Origin: Verrucomicrobiota bacterium
GTDB taxonomy: Bacteria > Verrucomicrobiota > Verrucomicrobiia > Limisphaerales > J093
Direction of reading: 5' to 3'
Length of the DNA: 64,000 nucleotides
Assembly (NCBI GenBank): GCA_029556615.1
Contig: JAKQDD010000209.1
Coordinates: 1 to 64,000, forward strand
Shown: in pieces, positions 7,665-16,044 of the stretch
How the letters are laid out: each line of letters opens with the position of its first letter
How positions within the stretch are numbered: position 1 is the stretch's first letter
Notes under the pieces: model-generated
What the model was told of the DNA's origin: nothing
Database searches by the model: none
The model's input: the letters and a program-made list of their open reading frames with translations, nothing else
Position numbers and translations under genes: made by a program

Positions 7665-9623
7665 ATGCTCGAACTTGTCCTCATCACGGCGCCACGAAAG
7701 CCGGCCGTTCCGCGTCTCGCCTCGATCGGCATCGTGGCGATTGCGGCCGCCGTCAACGCTCTCACCGCCAGCCTCACCAGCCCCGACGGCGCCCTCGCCG
7801 GCCGCGTCGATGCCGATGCCGGCGGGCGTCTCACGTGGTCGCTCGAACGGGCCGGCACAATCCTGATCGAGCCCTCTCCTCTCGGGATCGCTGTCAACGG
7901 CAACGACCTCGGCGCCGGCGTGACCCTCGGCGAACCCGAAGTCGTCGCGATTCGTGAGCTGTACCCCTGGCGCGGCGTCAAGAACCAGGCCACCAACCAC
8001 TGCCAGGCCTACCGCCTCCCCGTCCGTCACACCGCCAGCAGCACCGAGTGGCATCTCGAAGTCCGCGTGTTCGACGACGGCTTCGCCTATCGTTACCGCG
8101 TCCCTGGCCGCGGTTCGCGCACAGTCCAGGCCGAGTCGTCGAGTTGGACTCTCCCGGCAAACGCCCCCGCCTGGGTCCAGACCGACACCGACGACTACGA
8201 AGGTCCTTACGAACGCCGGAAGCCCGAGGAGATCCCCCTCGAGCTCAAGACCGACCGCGGCGCCCACGCCACCCACCTCGGCCCGCCCGTCACTGTTGAA
8301 TTGTCCGGCGGCGGCTTCCTTCTTCTGACCGAGGCCCGCCTCTTCCGCTACAGCGGCCTCACCCTGCGTCCCACCGGCACCCGCCGTCTCGTGGCGGCTT
8401 TCGAGGACGACCCCCAAGGGTTCATCCTCGAGGACGAAATCCTGTCTCCGTGGCGTGTGACCGTCGTCGCACCCAACCTCGACGCGCTCGTCAATTCGGA
8501 TGTCATCCCCAATCTCTGCGACCCACCGGATCCGAAGTTGTTCCCGGAAGGCGCCCGCACCCCCTGGATCCAACCTGGCCGCGCCCTGATCACCTGGTGC
8601 GTCTTCGGCAACGACGGCGCCCAGTGGCATTTGCAGAAATGGTTCGTGGATCAATGCGCCGCTCTGCACTGCGAGCATCTGCTTGTCGACGCCGGATGGC
8701 GGACGGAACGCTGGGGCTGGCTGGCCGGCGGCGGCGATGTCTGGGCCCGCCTGCGGGAGCTTTGCGACTATGGCCGTGAACGGAACGTTGGGATCGTGGT
8801 CTGGCATTCGTTCCCCGAAGGCCGCGACGACGGGCCCGGCCTCACCCGACCCGAGGCCCGCCGGGAGCTCTTTCGCCGCTGCCAGGAGGCCGGCGTCAAA
8901 GGGGTCAAGATCGACTTCTTCAACTCGGAACGAAAGACCGTGATCGACGCCTACGAAGACCTCCTTCGTCTTAGCGGCGAGCATCGGCTCATGATCAACT
9001 TCCACGGCGCCAACAAACCCACCGGGGAGGTCCGCACCTGGCCCCAGGAAGTCACCCGCGAAGGCATCCGGGAACAGGAGTATCTCCTCTGGAGCGACCT
9101 GCCGCTCGAACACTACGGCGCTCTTCCCTTCACCCGGATGGCCGTCGGCCACTCCGATTTCCTTCCCACTTACGTCCGCGCCAAGTACCTCAAGAACACC
9201 ACCGCCACTTTCCAGATGGCCACCGCCATCATCGCCACCACCTCGTTTCTCTGCTGGCCCGATCACCCGGACGACTATCTCGTCAGCCCCTTCCTCGGAC
9301 TGGTGCAGGCCCTCCCATTGGTCTGGGACCAAACGATCGTGCTCCCGGATTCCCGGATCGGCCAGCGGGTCGCCTTCGCCCGCCGGGCCGGCAGGACCTG
9401 GTACGTGGGCGTGCTCAATACCACTCGAGAACCGGTCGATTGGGACGCTTCCTTGTCGTTCCTCGGCTCGGGGGCTTACGTGGCTTCGCTCTACCAGGAT
9501 GCGGCGCCCCACCCCACAGGGGTTGCCACCGAGACCGGCCGGGTGCTCCGCAACACCGACCGTCTCAAGGCCCGGTTGGCTCCCGGCGGCGGGTTTGTCG
9601 CCTGGATCCAACCGCAACCATGA
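7665..9623 (+). CDS. GH97 family glycoside hydrolase (retaining, alpha-galactosidase-like)
   Basis: A 652-aa exported alpha-glycosidase of family GH97 (SusB-like). The N-terminal hydrophobic stretch after RKPAVPR looks like a signal peptide. An N-terminal beta-sandwich covers roughly residues 35-290, the (beta/alpha)8 barrel about 300-560, and a C-terminal beta domain the remainder. Barrel motifs include LVDAGWRTERWGW and KIDFFNSE. The Asp in KIDFF (about residue 417) sits where the retaining GH97 subgroup has its nucleophile, whereas inverting SusB-type enzymes use Glu bases instead. The alpha-galactosidase-like assignment is inferred from that residue. The gene follows the hypothetical protein after 10 bp. 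Its TGA stop is the first codon of a 37-bp fragment of the second dispersed repeat family. Confidence 0.85.
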   Translation: MLELVLITAPRKPAVPRLASIGIVAIAAAVNALTASLTSPDGALAGRVDADAGGRLTWSLERAGTILIEPSPLGIAVNGNDLGAGVTLGEPEVVAIRELYPWRGVKNQATNHCQAYRLPVRHTASSTEWHLEVRVFDDGFAYRYRVPGRGSRTVQAESSSWTLPANAPAWVQTDTDDYEGPYERRKPEEIPLELKTDRGAHATHLGPPVTVELSGGGFLLLTEARLFRYSGLTLRPTGTRRLVAAFEDDPQGFILEDEILSPWRVTVVAPNLDALVNSDVIPNLCDPPDPKLFPEGARTPWIQPGRALITWCVFGNDGAQWHLQKWFVDQCAALHCEHLLVDAGWRTERWGWLAGGGDVWARLRELCDYGRERNVGIVVWHSFPEGRDDGPGLTRPEARRELFRRCQEAGVKGVKIDFFNSERKTVIDAYEDLLRLSGEHRLMINFHGANKPTGEVRTWPQEVTREGIREQEYLLWSDLPLEHYGALPFTRMAVGHSDFLPTYVRAKYLKNTTATFQMATAIIATTSFLCWPDHPDDYLVSPFLGLVQALPLVWDQTIVLPDSRIGQRVAFARRAGRTWYVGVLNTTREPVDWDASLSFLGSGAYVASLYQDAAPHPTGVATETGRVLRNTDRLKARLAPGGGFVAWIQPQP

Positions 9624-9657
9624 GCCGCAAAGGACGCTTACGCGCGGATTTGGGCCT
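9621..9657 (+). repeat. Fragment of the second dispersed repeat family
   Basis: TGAGCCGCAAAGGACGCTTA followed by CGCGCGGATTTGGGCCTG matches the 3' end of the roughly 205-bp repeat at 21096-21301 with about two mismatches. The first three bases are the stop codon of the GH97 gene. It lies 60 bp upstream of the DUF362 gene. Confidence 0.7.
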
Positions 9658-9716
9658 GTAATGTTGTCTCGACCCATCGGGTTCCGGGGTCTACCTTACC
9701 TGCCGATTAAGACCGC

Positions 9717-11066
9717 ATGAAAACGCAACGCCGCCTCCTGAGTCTGGGATTGGCCGTCACGCTCGCCGCGCTCTGCAGCGCCGCGAGCGCCACGGCCGGC
9801 GCCGCCCCCGATCAGACCCCGCTCAAACCCATCGGCGACGCCAAGGGCATCCACCCCGGCCGCGTCACCTGGGCGCATGATCCCGGCGTCCTCGACTGGA
9901 AAGGTCCCGGCGACGGCCACTGGTGGGAGTCGAACCGGCTCAAGCAGGACCGTGTGGATGTCATGCTCGAAGGGGTCGTCTGCGCCCTGACCGGGGAGAA
10001 GACCGTGCCGGCGGCGTGGTCGGCCCTTTTCCGTCACCTGAACCGCACGCGCGGCCGGGGCGACACCCCGTACCGGCCCGGCGAGAAGATCATCATCAAA
10101 CCCAATTGGGTCGGCATGATCTACCGCGAAGGCCACGTGAACGCGGAGACTTACACCTTCCTCCGGCGCCACGACTACATGAATACCGCCCCCCAGATGA
10201 TCATCGCCCTGCTGCGCCAGCTGACTGCCTGCGGCGTCAAGCCGGGGGATATCACCGTGTGCGACACCCTGGCCTATCTGGTGAACGAGTATTACGACCT
10301 GATCCACGGCGCGTTCCCCGGGGTCCGCTTCGAAGATTACGCCGGCAAGTTCGGTCGCATCAAGGTCCGGACCTCGACCCTGCCGCTTCACTGGAGCAGT
10401 CGTCCTGCGAATGTCGCCCAGGACTTCCTTCCCACCTGTTTCGCCGAGGCGGATTACGTCATCAACGTCGCCAATCTCAAGGCCCATTCCGGCTCGGGCG
10501 TCACCCTCTGCGCCAAGAACCACTACGGCTCCCTCGTCCGCTGGCCGGTCCAGGAAGGGTACTACGACATCCATCCCGGCTGTTTCTCGCGTGAAACCGG
10601 CATTTACCGGCCCCTTGTCGATCTCATCGGCCACGATCACCTCGGCGGCAAGACCGTGCTCTATCTCATCGACGGCTTGTTCTCGGGTCTGCACCCCCAG
10701 GACCCCGTCCCCCAGCGCATGCAAATGGCCCCCTTCAACGGCCATTGGCCCTGCAGCCTCTTCGCTTCCCAGGATCCGGTGGCCATCGATTCCGTCGGGC
10801 TCGATTTCCTCCAGGCCGAATGGAAGGAGCACCCGCGCCGGGCTGGCGTCGACGATTACCTTCACGAAGCCGCCCTGGCGGACCAGCCTCCTTCGCAGAC
10901 GTTCTACGATCCCAACCACGCCACGCCCACGCGGCGCCTCTCCAGCCTCGGCGTCCACGAGCACTGGAACAACCCCCAGGCCAAACAATACTCGCGCAAC
11001 CTTGGCACCGGCCCGGGCATCGAGCTGGTGCCGGTCATGCCCCCGACTTACAGCTTCACCCGATAG
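9717..11066 (+). CDS. Exported DUF362 domain-containing protein
   Basis: A 449-aa protein with a Sec-type signal peptide (MKTQRRLLSLGLAVTLAALCSAASATA). The DUF362 core is recognisable from IIIKPNWVGM (about residues 122-131) through YVINVANLKAHSGSGVTLCAKNHYG and FASQDPVAIDSVGLDF (about 345-360). The family's biochemical role is not established. Members occur as iron-sulfur-associated or secreted proteins, and I see no ferredoxin-type cysteine cluster here. It follows the glycosidase run on the same strand after 93 bp. It ends inside the last codons of the convergent LamG gene, overlapping by 19 bp. Confidence 0.8.
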   Translation: MKTQRRLLSLGLAVTLAALCSAASATAGAAPDQTPLKPIGDAKGIHPGRVTWAHDPGVLDWKGPGDGHWWESNRLKQDRVDVMLEGVVCALTGEKTVPAAWSALFRHLNRTRGRGDTPYRPGEKIIIKPNWVGMIYREGHVNAETYTFLRRHDYMNTAPQMIIALLRQLTACGVKPGDITVCDTLAYLVNEYYDLIHGAFPGVRFEDYAGKFGRIKVRTSTLPLHWSSRPANVAQDFLPTCFAEADYVINVANLKAHSGSGVTLCAKNHYGSLVRWPVQEGYYDIHPGCFSRETGIYRPLVDLIGHDHLGGKTVLYLIDGLFSGLHPQDPVPQRMQMAPFNGHWPCSLFASQDPVAIDSVGLDFLQAEWKEHPRRAGVDDYLHEAALADQPPSQTFYDPNHATPTRRLSSLGVHEHWNNPQAKQYSRNLGTGPGIELVPVMPPTYSFTR

Positions 11067-14000
11067 AACATCGGCGTCGCGCCGGGCGTCACGCGATGAT
11101 AGGGCGCGCTGGCGCCCGGGACCGGCGTGTAGGCGCCGCCCACGGCAGCCGCCGACTGCAGGGTGCCCGCCTGCCAGACGAGCTCGAGGGCATCGCCGGC
11201 CCGCCGGATCGACAGCCACACCGGACCGTAGGTGTCGAAGGTCGCCCCATTCTGTGCGACCAGGTAAATGCTCTGCGCCTCGACCGCCGTGAGCGCCCGC
11301 CGCCAGATCCCGAGATCATCCATCTCGAAATCGCCGGCCACCTCGTAGAGGCCGCTCGTGCCCTGTCCGATGTTGGTTTCCGTGTACGTGTTGACGTCAA
11401 ACGCGAGTCCGGCAATCGGCTTGGCATGCACCTTGACCCCGTCGACGAACGTCGTGACATCCCCCGCCCGATCCACCACATGCACGAGATGATGCCACTG
11501 GCCGTCGTTCAGGGTGTTGGCGTACCCGGCGTCATGGCCGTATTGGGCGGCCACGCCGGGCCAATTGACCGGTGACAAGCCATCGTTGAGGCTCCAGGAC
11601 CAGCTGCCCGTCTCCCACGAGGGCGCAAAGACGAACCCCGGCCCCCCGTAGGAGTTGTAGTTATTGCAGAGGAACGGCAGGTCGCCGGGTGTGCCCGTGA
11701 ACTTGATCCAGAACGCCACCGAGAAGCTCGTGGCCCCGCCGAACTCGAGATCGGCGGGTGTTCCCAGGGTGACGTAGTTCGCTTCGGTCACCTCGCTGTC
11801 AACGACCACGGTGCTGTAGTGGAGGGCGCCTGTCCCGATCCGGCCGGCGGTGAACGCCGGATTGCCCATGGGCGCCCCGTGATTGTCGCGGCCGGAGCTG
11901 TCCTGATAATCCCCGTCGAACTTCAAATGCGCCACCAGCTCGTTCGTCAGGTTCGCGAACGTCGGCAGCGGCGCCACGGTGAGCACCGCGGTCTGGCTGA
12001 GGTTCGTCCCGACCGGGTTGGACACTGCGACGTCGTAGGCGCCCGCATCCGTGAAATAGGCCTCGGGCAGCTCGAAGACCGGGCGGGTTGCTCCCGGCAG
12101 GTTCACTCCCGCCAGGCGCCACTGGTAGAGTACAGGCAGCGCGCCGATGGCGTTCACGGTGAACCGGACCGGCTGGCCGACGTACACCGCGACGCTTTCC
12201 GGCTGTTCGAGAAGCTGGGGAGGCGGTCCCGGCCACGATTTGCCGAGCAGATCGAGATTGGCCACCTCCGCAGGACTCAGCGCCCGGTCGTAGACAACCA
12301 CCTCGTCGATGCCGCCGTAGAACCAACGGTCGTAACCCAGGTCGACGCCGATGTTCGGGCTGTCCCAGGGCACGGTCTTGTGGCCCTGGGATGGCAGATA
12401 CGTGGCGGAGCGGATCCCCGTGCCGTCATCGAGATAGACCGTTCCCTGCGCGGGCTCGATCACCAGCGCCACGAAATTCCACTGGCCCACCGCCGGGACC
12501 AGGCCCGACTTGAACTGCCACCAGCTGTCGGTTCCTTCCCAGACGTAGCTGAGGGCGTCGCTGTTCTGGTAGTTGATGAAGAAGCCCGCGAGGCCGGCCG
12601 GGGTCCGGCTGGCGAGGATCCCGGTCTGGTCCTTCTGCGGGCCGTAGGGGTTGATCCAGGCCACGATCGTGATCTGGTTGGTCTTGAGGTTGAACGAGGG
12701 CAACTGCACCCGCGTCGAGCTGGCACTGAACTCGAAGCTGGTGTTCGTGGACTCGAGGCTGGCCCAGTCGGGCGCCTGCGGCCCGGGAACGCCCGGGACC
12801 ACCGCGCCGTTCACAGTGCCGTTTAAGCCGCCGGCAATGTCGGCGGCCGTCGTTCCCCCCGCCTCGTTCAGCCGGTAATAGGCCAGCGGATTGCCGTACA
12901 TCGCCGCATACGGATAGTTGGTGACCGTGAAGACGCTGACGGTTCCCGCCGTCGTGTTGGTCGCCCCGTAGGGATTCGTGAGCGTCACGCTGTAATCGCC
13001 CGCGTCGGATGGCTGCAGGTTTCTCAGCTTCAGCACGGAGTCTGTCGCGCCTGCGATGGGAGCGGCGCCCTTCTTCCACTGGTGGCTGATTGGGGCGCTG
13101 CCCCCGGCCGTCACGCTGTAGTTCACCCACCCGCCGATCGCCCGGGTCGCGTTGAAGATCGATTGCGCGAGAACCCTCGGCGGACCCGACGTGATGCGCA
13201 GCGCCTGGACCGGGCTCGTCGTCGAGCCGTACGCGTTCGAGGCCACCAGCGTGTAGTCCCCCGAGTCGGCCACTGCCGCGTTCGGGATCGAGAGCGTCGC
13301 GGTGGTCTGGCCGGCCAGCGGGACACCGTCCTTCTGCCATTGGTAGGTGAACGGCGGTATGCCTCCGACCGCCGCCGTCATCGTGATGGCGTAACCCTCG
13401 AACAACGGATCCGCCGGGGTCCGCGTGAACGCGAGAAACTGCGGTGTCATCTGGCTCGACTCGAGCAGGGTCTGGATCTCGGCGGGCGCGAGCGCCCGGT
13501 CGAACAAGGCGACCTCGTCAAGGCTCCCGTTGAACCGCGGATAGGGGAAATCCCAGCCGATGTAGATCGGGGCCACGCTGAAATCGTGGGTGCCGATCGT
13601 GGTGTTGAGACTGTTCGACGTCTGGTTGAGATAGACCGTGACCTTGGTGGGCTCGTAGACCGCGGCGGCGAAACACCAGACGTCGTCGGGCGGCGTCAGC
13701 CCGGTCAGCCAGCTCGAGGGTCCCTCGTTCCAGTGCACATTGAGCTGATCCACCCCCGGCGAGCCGTTGTACCCGAAGCCCAGCCCGGTCGCCAGTCCCT
13801 GGTCCGCTCTCCGGGTGAACACGAGCGCCTGGCCCGCGGCGTGCGCCCCGCTCCGCTTGAACCAGCATGTGATCGTGAACGTCGCGGTCTCGAGGTACTG
13901 CTCCTGAATGAGGACGTCGCCCGCCAGCGACGAGATGCGCATTCCCGTGTTGCCCGCTCCAAACCCGGCAAACGGCGGCCCCGGCACGCCCGTGAGCGCG

Positions 14001-14917
14001 CCGGCTTCATAGACGCCGTCCGCCCAGGCTCCCAGACTCCCCAGATTGGCCGCGGTCACCGTCTCGCCCGGGGTGAACGCCGGTTCGTTCAGCCGGTAGT
14101 AGAGGAGCGGGTTCTGGGCGAGAATCAAGGTCTCATACGCCGGGCTCGGCGAGCTGCTGGTCCCGTTCTGGTAGTGCATCCGGAGTTCGGTTGCCGAGAG
14201 CGCCGCCGCGTAGATCGCCACCTCATCGACATACCCGGGAAACCAGAAGTTGCCGTCGGATCGGGCGCCAATCGAGAAGAGCCCGTTCGCGTTCGGCACG
14301 TACGCCGCCGCGGATTTCTCTCCTGCCAGGACGCCATTCACATAGAACGCGGCCTTGACGCCATCATACACCACGGCCAGGTGATACCATGTGCCGACAC
14401 TGGGCGCCCCGCCTCCGGTGATGTCCACCACCTGGCCGGTCGTGACCCCGTCGTACATCCTCAGGTTCCACCCGGCGCTTCCCTGGTAGATCAGCCAGCC
14501 GGTCCGTCCTGATGGCTGAGACCAGAACGCCAGCGGGCAGACCACGCTGGCCCCCTCCTGCATCGAGTCCGGGTTCACCCACGCCTCGGCGGTGAAGGGA
14601 CCCGTGGGATTGATGGACGCATCATACGGCGTGGCCACGCGCTGGTTTGCACCGTTCAGGCCGGCCGCCCCATCGGTGCTGCCCGCCAGCGCCCCCGGCG
14701 CCTGGTGCCACGGCTCGTTGATGTAGAACGCCGTGCCCACGACCCCCGCCAACCCCAGGTTCGCCGCGGTGTCCGCGGAAACTGGAGTCGTCTCCCCCAG
14801 CCGGTAGTAGGCGATCGGCTTCAGGTTCAGGACAGTGCTCGCGTAGTCGGCCGCGGTGACGGGGAACACCGCAAGGGCACCGAGAATGGCCGCAAGGCAA
14901 TGGATCTGCGTTTTCAT
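11048..14917 (-). CDS. Giant secreted LamG / Ig-like domain protein
   Basis: A 1289-aa exported protein, signal peptide MKTQIHCLAAILGALAVFPVTAA. Four LamG-type lectin domains are visible, at about residues 30-255, 262-490, 675-895 and 1000-1215; three of them open with an AYYRLGE/LLYYRLNE/AYYRLNE-type motif. They are separated by immunoglobulin-like domains at about 495-575, 580-665 and 905-985 (YQWQKDGVPLAG, HQWKKG and YQWRLAGVNLPG with SDAGDY or TDAGAYDV). The C-terminus (LVWQAGTLQSA ... FYRVKL) is the verrucomicrobial tail seen on many such proteins and may serve in export or anchoring. A role in glycan binding or surface adhesion is inferred. No enzymatic domain is visible. Its 3' end overlaps the convergent DUF362 gene by 19 bp. 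Confidence 0.85.
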   Translation of the reverse strand: MKTQIHCLAAILGALAVFPVTAADYASTVLNLKPIAYYRLGETTPVSADTAANLGLAGVVGTAFYINEPWHQAPGALAGSTDGAAGLNGANQRVATPYDASINPTGPFTAEAWVNPDSMQEGASVVCPLAFWSQPSGRTGWLIYQGSAGWNLRMYDGVTTGQVVDITGGGAPSVGTWYHLAVVYDGVKAAFYVNGVLAGEKSAAAYVPNANGLFSIGARSDGNFWFPGYVDEVAIYAAALSATELRMHYQNGTSSSPSPAYETLILAQNPLLYYRLNEPAFTPGETVTAANLGSLGAWADGVYEAGALTGVPGPPFAGFGAGNTGMRISSLAGDVLIQEQYLETATFTITCWFKRSGAHAAGQALVFTRRADQGLATGLGFGYNGSPGVDQLNVHWNEGPSSWLTGLTPPDDVWCFAAAVYEPTKVTVYLNQTSNSLNTTIGTHDFSVAPIYIGWDFPYPRFNGSLDEVALFDRALAPAEIQTLLESSQMTPQFLAFTRTPADPLFEGYAITMTAAVGGIPPFTYQWQKDGVPLAGQTTATLSIPNAAVADSGDYTLVASNAYGSTTSPVQALRITSGPPRVLAQSIFNATRAIGGWVNYSVTAGGSAPISHQWKKGAAPIAGATDSVLKLRNLQPSDAGDYSVTLTNPYGATNTTAGTVSVFTVTNYPYAAMYGNPLAYYRLNEAGGTTAADIAGGLNGTVNGAVVPGVPGPQAPDWASLESTNTSFEFSASSTRVQLPSFNLKTNQITIVAWINPYGPQKDQTGILASRTPAGLAGFFINYQNSDALSYVWEGTDSWWQFKSGLVPAVGQWNFVALVIEPAQGTVYLDDGTGIRSATYLPSQGHKTVPWDSPNIGVDLGYDRWFYGGIDEVVVYDRALSPAEVANLDLLGKSWPGPPPQLLEQPESVAVYVGQPVRFTVNAIGALPVLYQWRLAGVNLPGATRPVFELPEAYFTDAGAYDVAVSNPVGTNLSQTAVLTVAPLPTFANLTNELVAHLKFDGDYQDSSGRDNHGAPMGNPAFTAGRIGTGALHYSTVVVDSEVTEANYVTLGTPADLEFGGATSFSVAFWIKFTGTPGDLPFLCNNYNSYGGPGFVFAPSWETGSWSWSLNDGLSPVNWPGVAAQYGHDAGYANTLNDGQWHHLVHVVDRAGDVTTFVDGVKVHAKPIAGLAFDVNTYTETNIGQGTSGLYEVAGDFEMDDLGIWRRALTAVEAQSIYLVAQNGATFDTYGPVWLSIRRAGDALELVWQAGTLQSAAAVGGAYTPVPGASAPYHRVTPGATPMFYRVKL

Positions 14918-15300
14918 GAAGGAATGGTGTCTGCACGCCGCTCCGAACCTGCGCTGTTCCGGCCGGTCGAGAGGACAACGTTTCGGACGACGCTGAGTGT
15001 CTGCGCTGCATCAACTCCCCTCTCACCCGCTTTGTCAAGAACTGCATCGCCGCTCGCCATGGCAGAAGGCGGGCGACGCCCCTCTCCCCGCTCCTGCGTC
15101 GCGGGGCGAGGGAAAGACCGAGACGCTCACCGTCCCCGTGGCAAGCCCATCGCATCGCACTGGCGCACTGGCGCACTGGCGCACTGCTCCTGCCGGCCAG
15201 GGGCGCCTGCAGAATTGGCGTGCAGCGGGACGTGAACTCGAGCAGAGTGAACGCGCCATCCGGAAGGGGCCACTGGCTGCGTGCCGCCGGCTGGCGATCC
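14918..15300. other. Intergenic region with hairpin block and 8-bp tandem repeat
   Basis: A divergent gap of 383 bp between the LamG/Ig gene and the ABC exporter. It holds a hairpin block at 15083-15127 (CCCCGC arm, 9-nt loop, GCGGGG arm) that matches the block at 85-129, and a tandem array of GCACTGGC at 15157-15187. The rest has no gene-like frame apart from an N-terminal extension of the ABC ATPase that I judge non-coding. Promoters for both flanking genes should lie here, but I cannot place them. Confidence 0.5.
15157..15187 (+). repeat. 8-bp tandem repeat (GCACTGGC, about 4 copies)
   Basis: Three perfect copies of GCACTGGC and a partial fourth, 114 bp upstream of the ATPase start codon. 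Arrays of this kind can vary in copy number by slippage. Whether this one affects expression cannot be judged from the sequence. Confidence 0.7.
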
Positions 15301-16044
15301 ATGATCGACCCGGCCGATTCCGCTGCATCCGGTCACCTCCGCGAGCGTCTCTTCCGCGTGCGCGGGCTGACCAAGGTGTATGGCGCGGAAGCGACGGAGG
15401 TGCGGGCTCTCGACGGGGTGGATCTCGATCTGCACCGGGGCGAGTTGATCGTTCTGTTGGGGCCTTCGGGCAGCGGGAAGACGACGCTGCTGAATCACCT
15501 GGGCGGGTTGGACGTGCCCACCGCCGGGGCGCTTGAATTCCGCGGCCTGGACCTGGCGCAGGCGCAGGAGGAAGACCTCACCCTCTACCGGCGCGAGTCG
15601 GTGGGGTTCGTGTTCCAATTCTACAACCTGATCCCGAGCCTCACCGCCCGTGAGAATGTCGCGCTCATCACCGAGATCGCCCGCCACCCCATGCCGCCCG
15701 AGCGCGCACTCGAACTGGTCCACCTGGGAGCGCGCCTCGACCATTTCCCGGCCCAACTCTCGGGCGGGGAGCAGCAGCGGGTCGCGATTGCGCGCGCGAT
15801 TGTGAAGCAGCCCGAGGTGTTGCTCTGTGACGAGCCCACCGGCGCCCTCGATGTCCGCACCGGAATCGCGGTGCTGGAGGCCATCGAACGGGTCAACCGT
15901 GAATTGGGAACCCTGACGATCGTGATCACGCACAACGCCATTCTGGCCGACATGGCGGATCGGGTCGTGTATCTTTCCGATGGCCGCGTGCACGCCATCC
16001 ACGCCAACGCCCGGCGGGCCCCGGTGACCAGCCTGAACTGGTGA
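15301..16044 (+). CDS. ABC transporter ATP-binding protein (LolD/MacB type)
   Basis: A 247-aa ATPase of the MacB/LolD/DevA class that powers an FtsX-type permease. The Walker A is GPSGSGKTT (Lys60), the Q-loop lies in [10 protein letters not shown], the signature [14 protein letters not shown] at about 155-168, Walker [13 protein letters not shown] and the switch His in ITHN. The PTGALD and [12 protein letters not shown] wording is characteristic of lipoprotein-release or MacB-like ATPases. The ATG at 15301 is chosen because the conserved domain begins about 18 residues later and the upstream extension runs into repeat DNA. The permease start overlaps its stop (TGATG), so the two are translationally coupled, and the adaptor gene follows. 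Confidence 0.88.
   Translation: MIDPADSAASGHLRERLFRVRGLTKVYGAEATEVRALDGVDLDLHRGELIVLLGPSGSGKTTLLNHLGGLDVPTAGALEFRGLDLAQAQEEDLTLYRRESVGFVFQFYNLIPSLTARENVALITEIARHPMPPERALELVHLGARLDHFPAQLSGGEQQRVAIARAIVKQPEVLLCDEPTGALDVRTGIAVLEAIERVNRELGTLTIVITHNAILADMADRVVYLSDGRVHAIHANARRAPVTSLNW

Noticed and set aside
9620-9661. Short frame MSRKGRLRADLGL after GH97
   Set aside because: It is repeat DNA; related frames appear in the other copies of the repeat without any start or conserved ribosome site.
7335-9677. A 780-codon open frame on the minus strand
   Set aside because: Runs opposite GH97 and the hypothetical gene, with no family features.
15220-15300. Extra 27 residues before the ABC ATPase
   Set aside because: The conserved domain starts after the ATG at 15301. 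The extension is not typical of the family.
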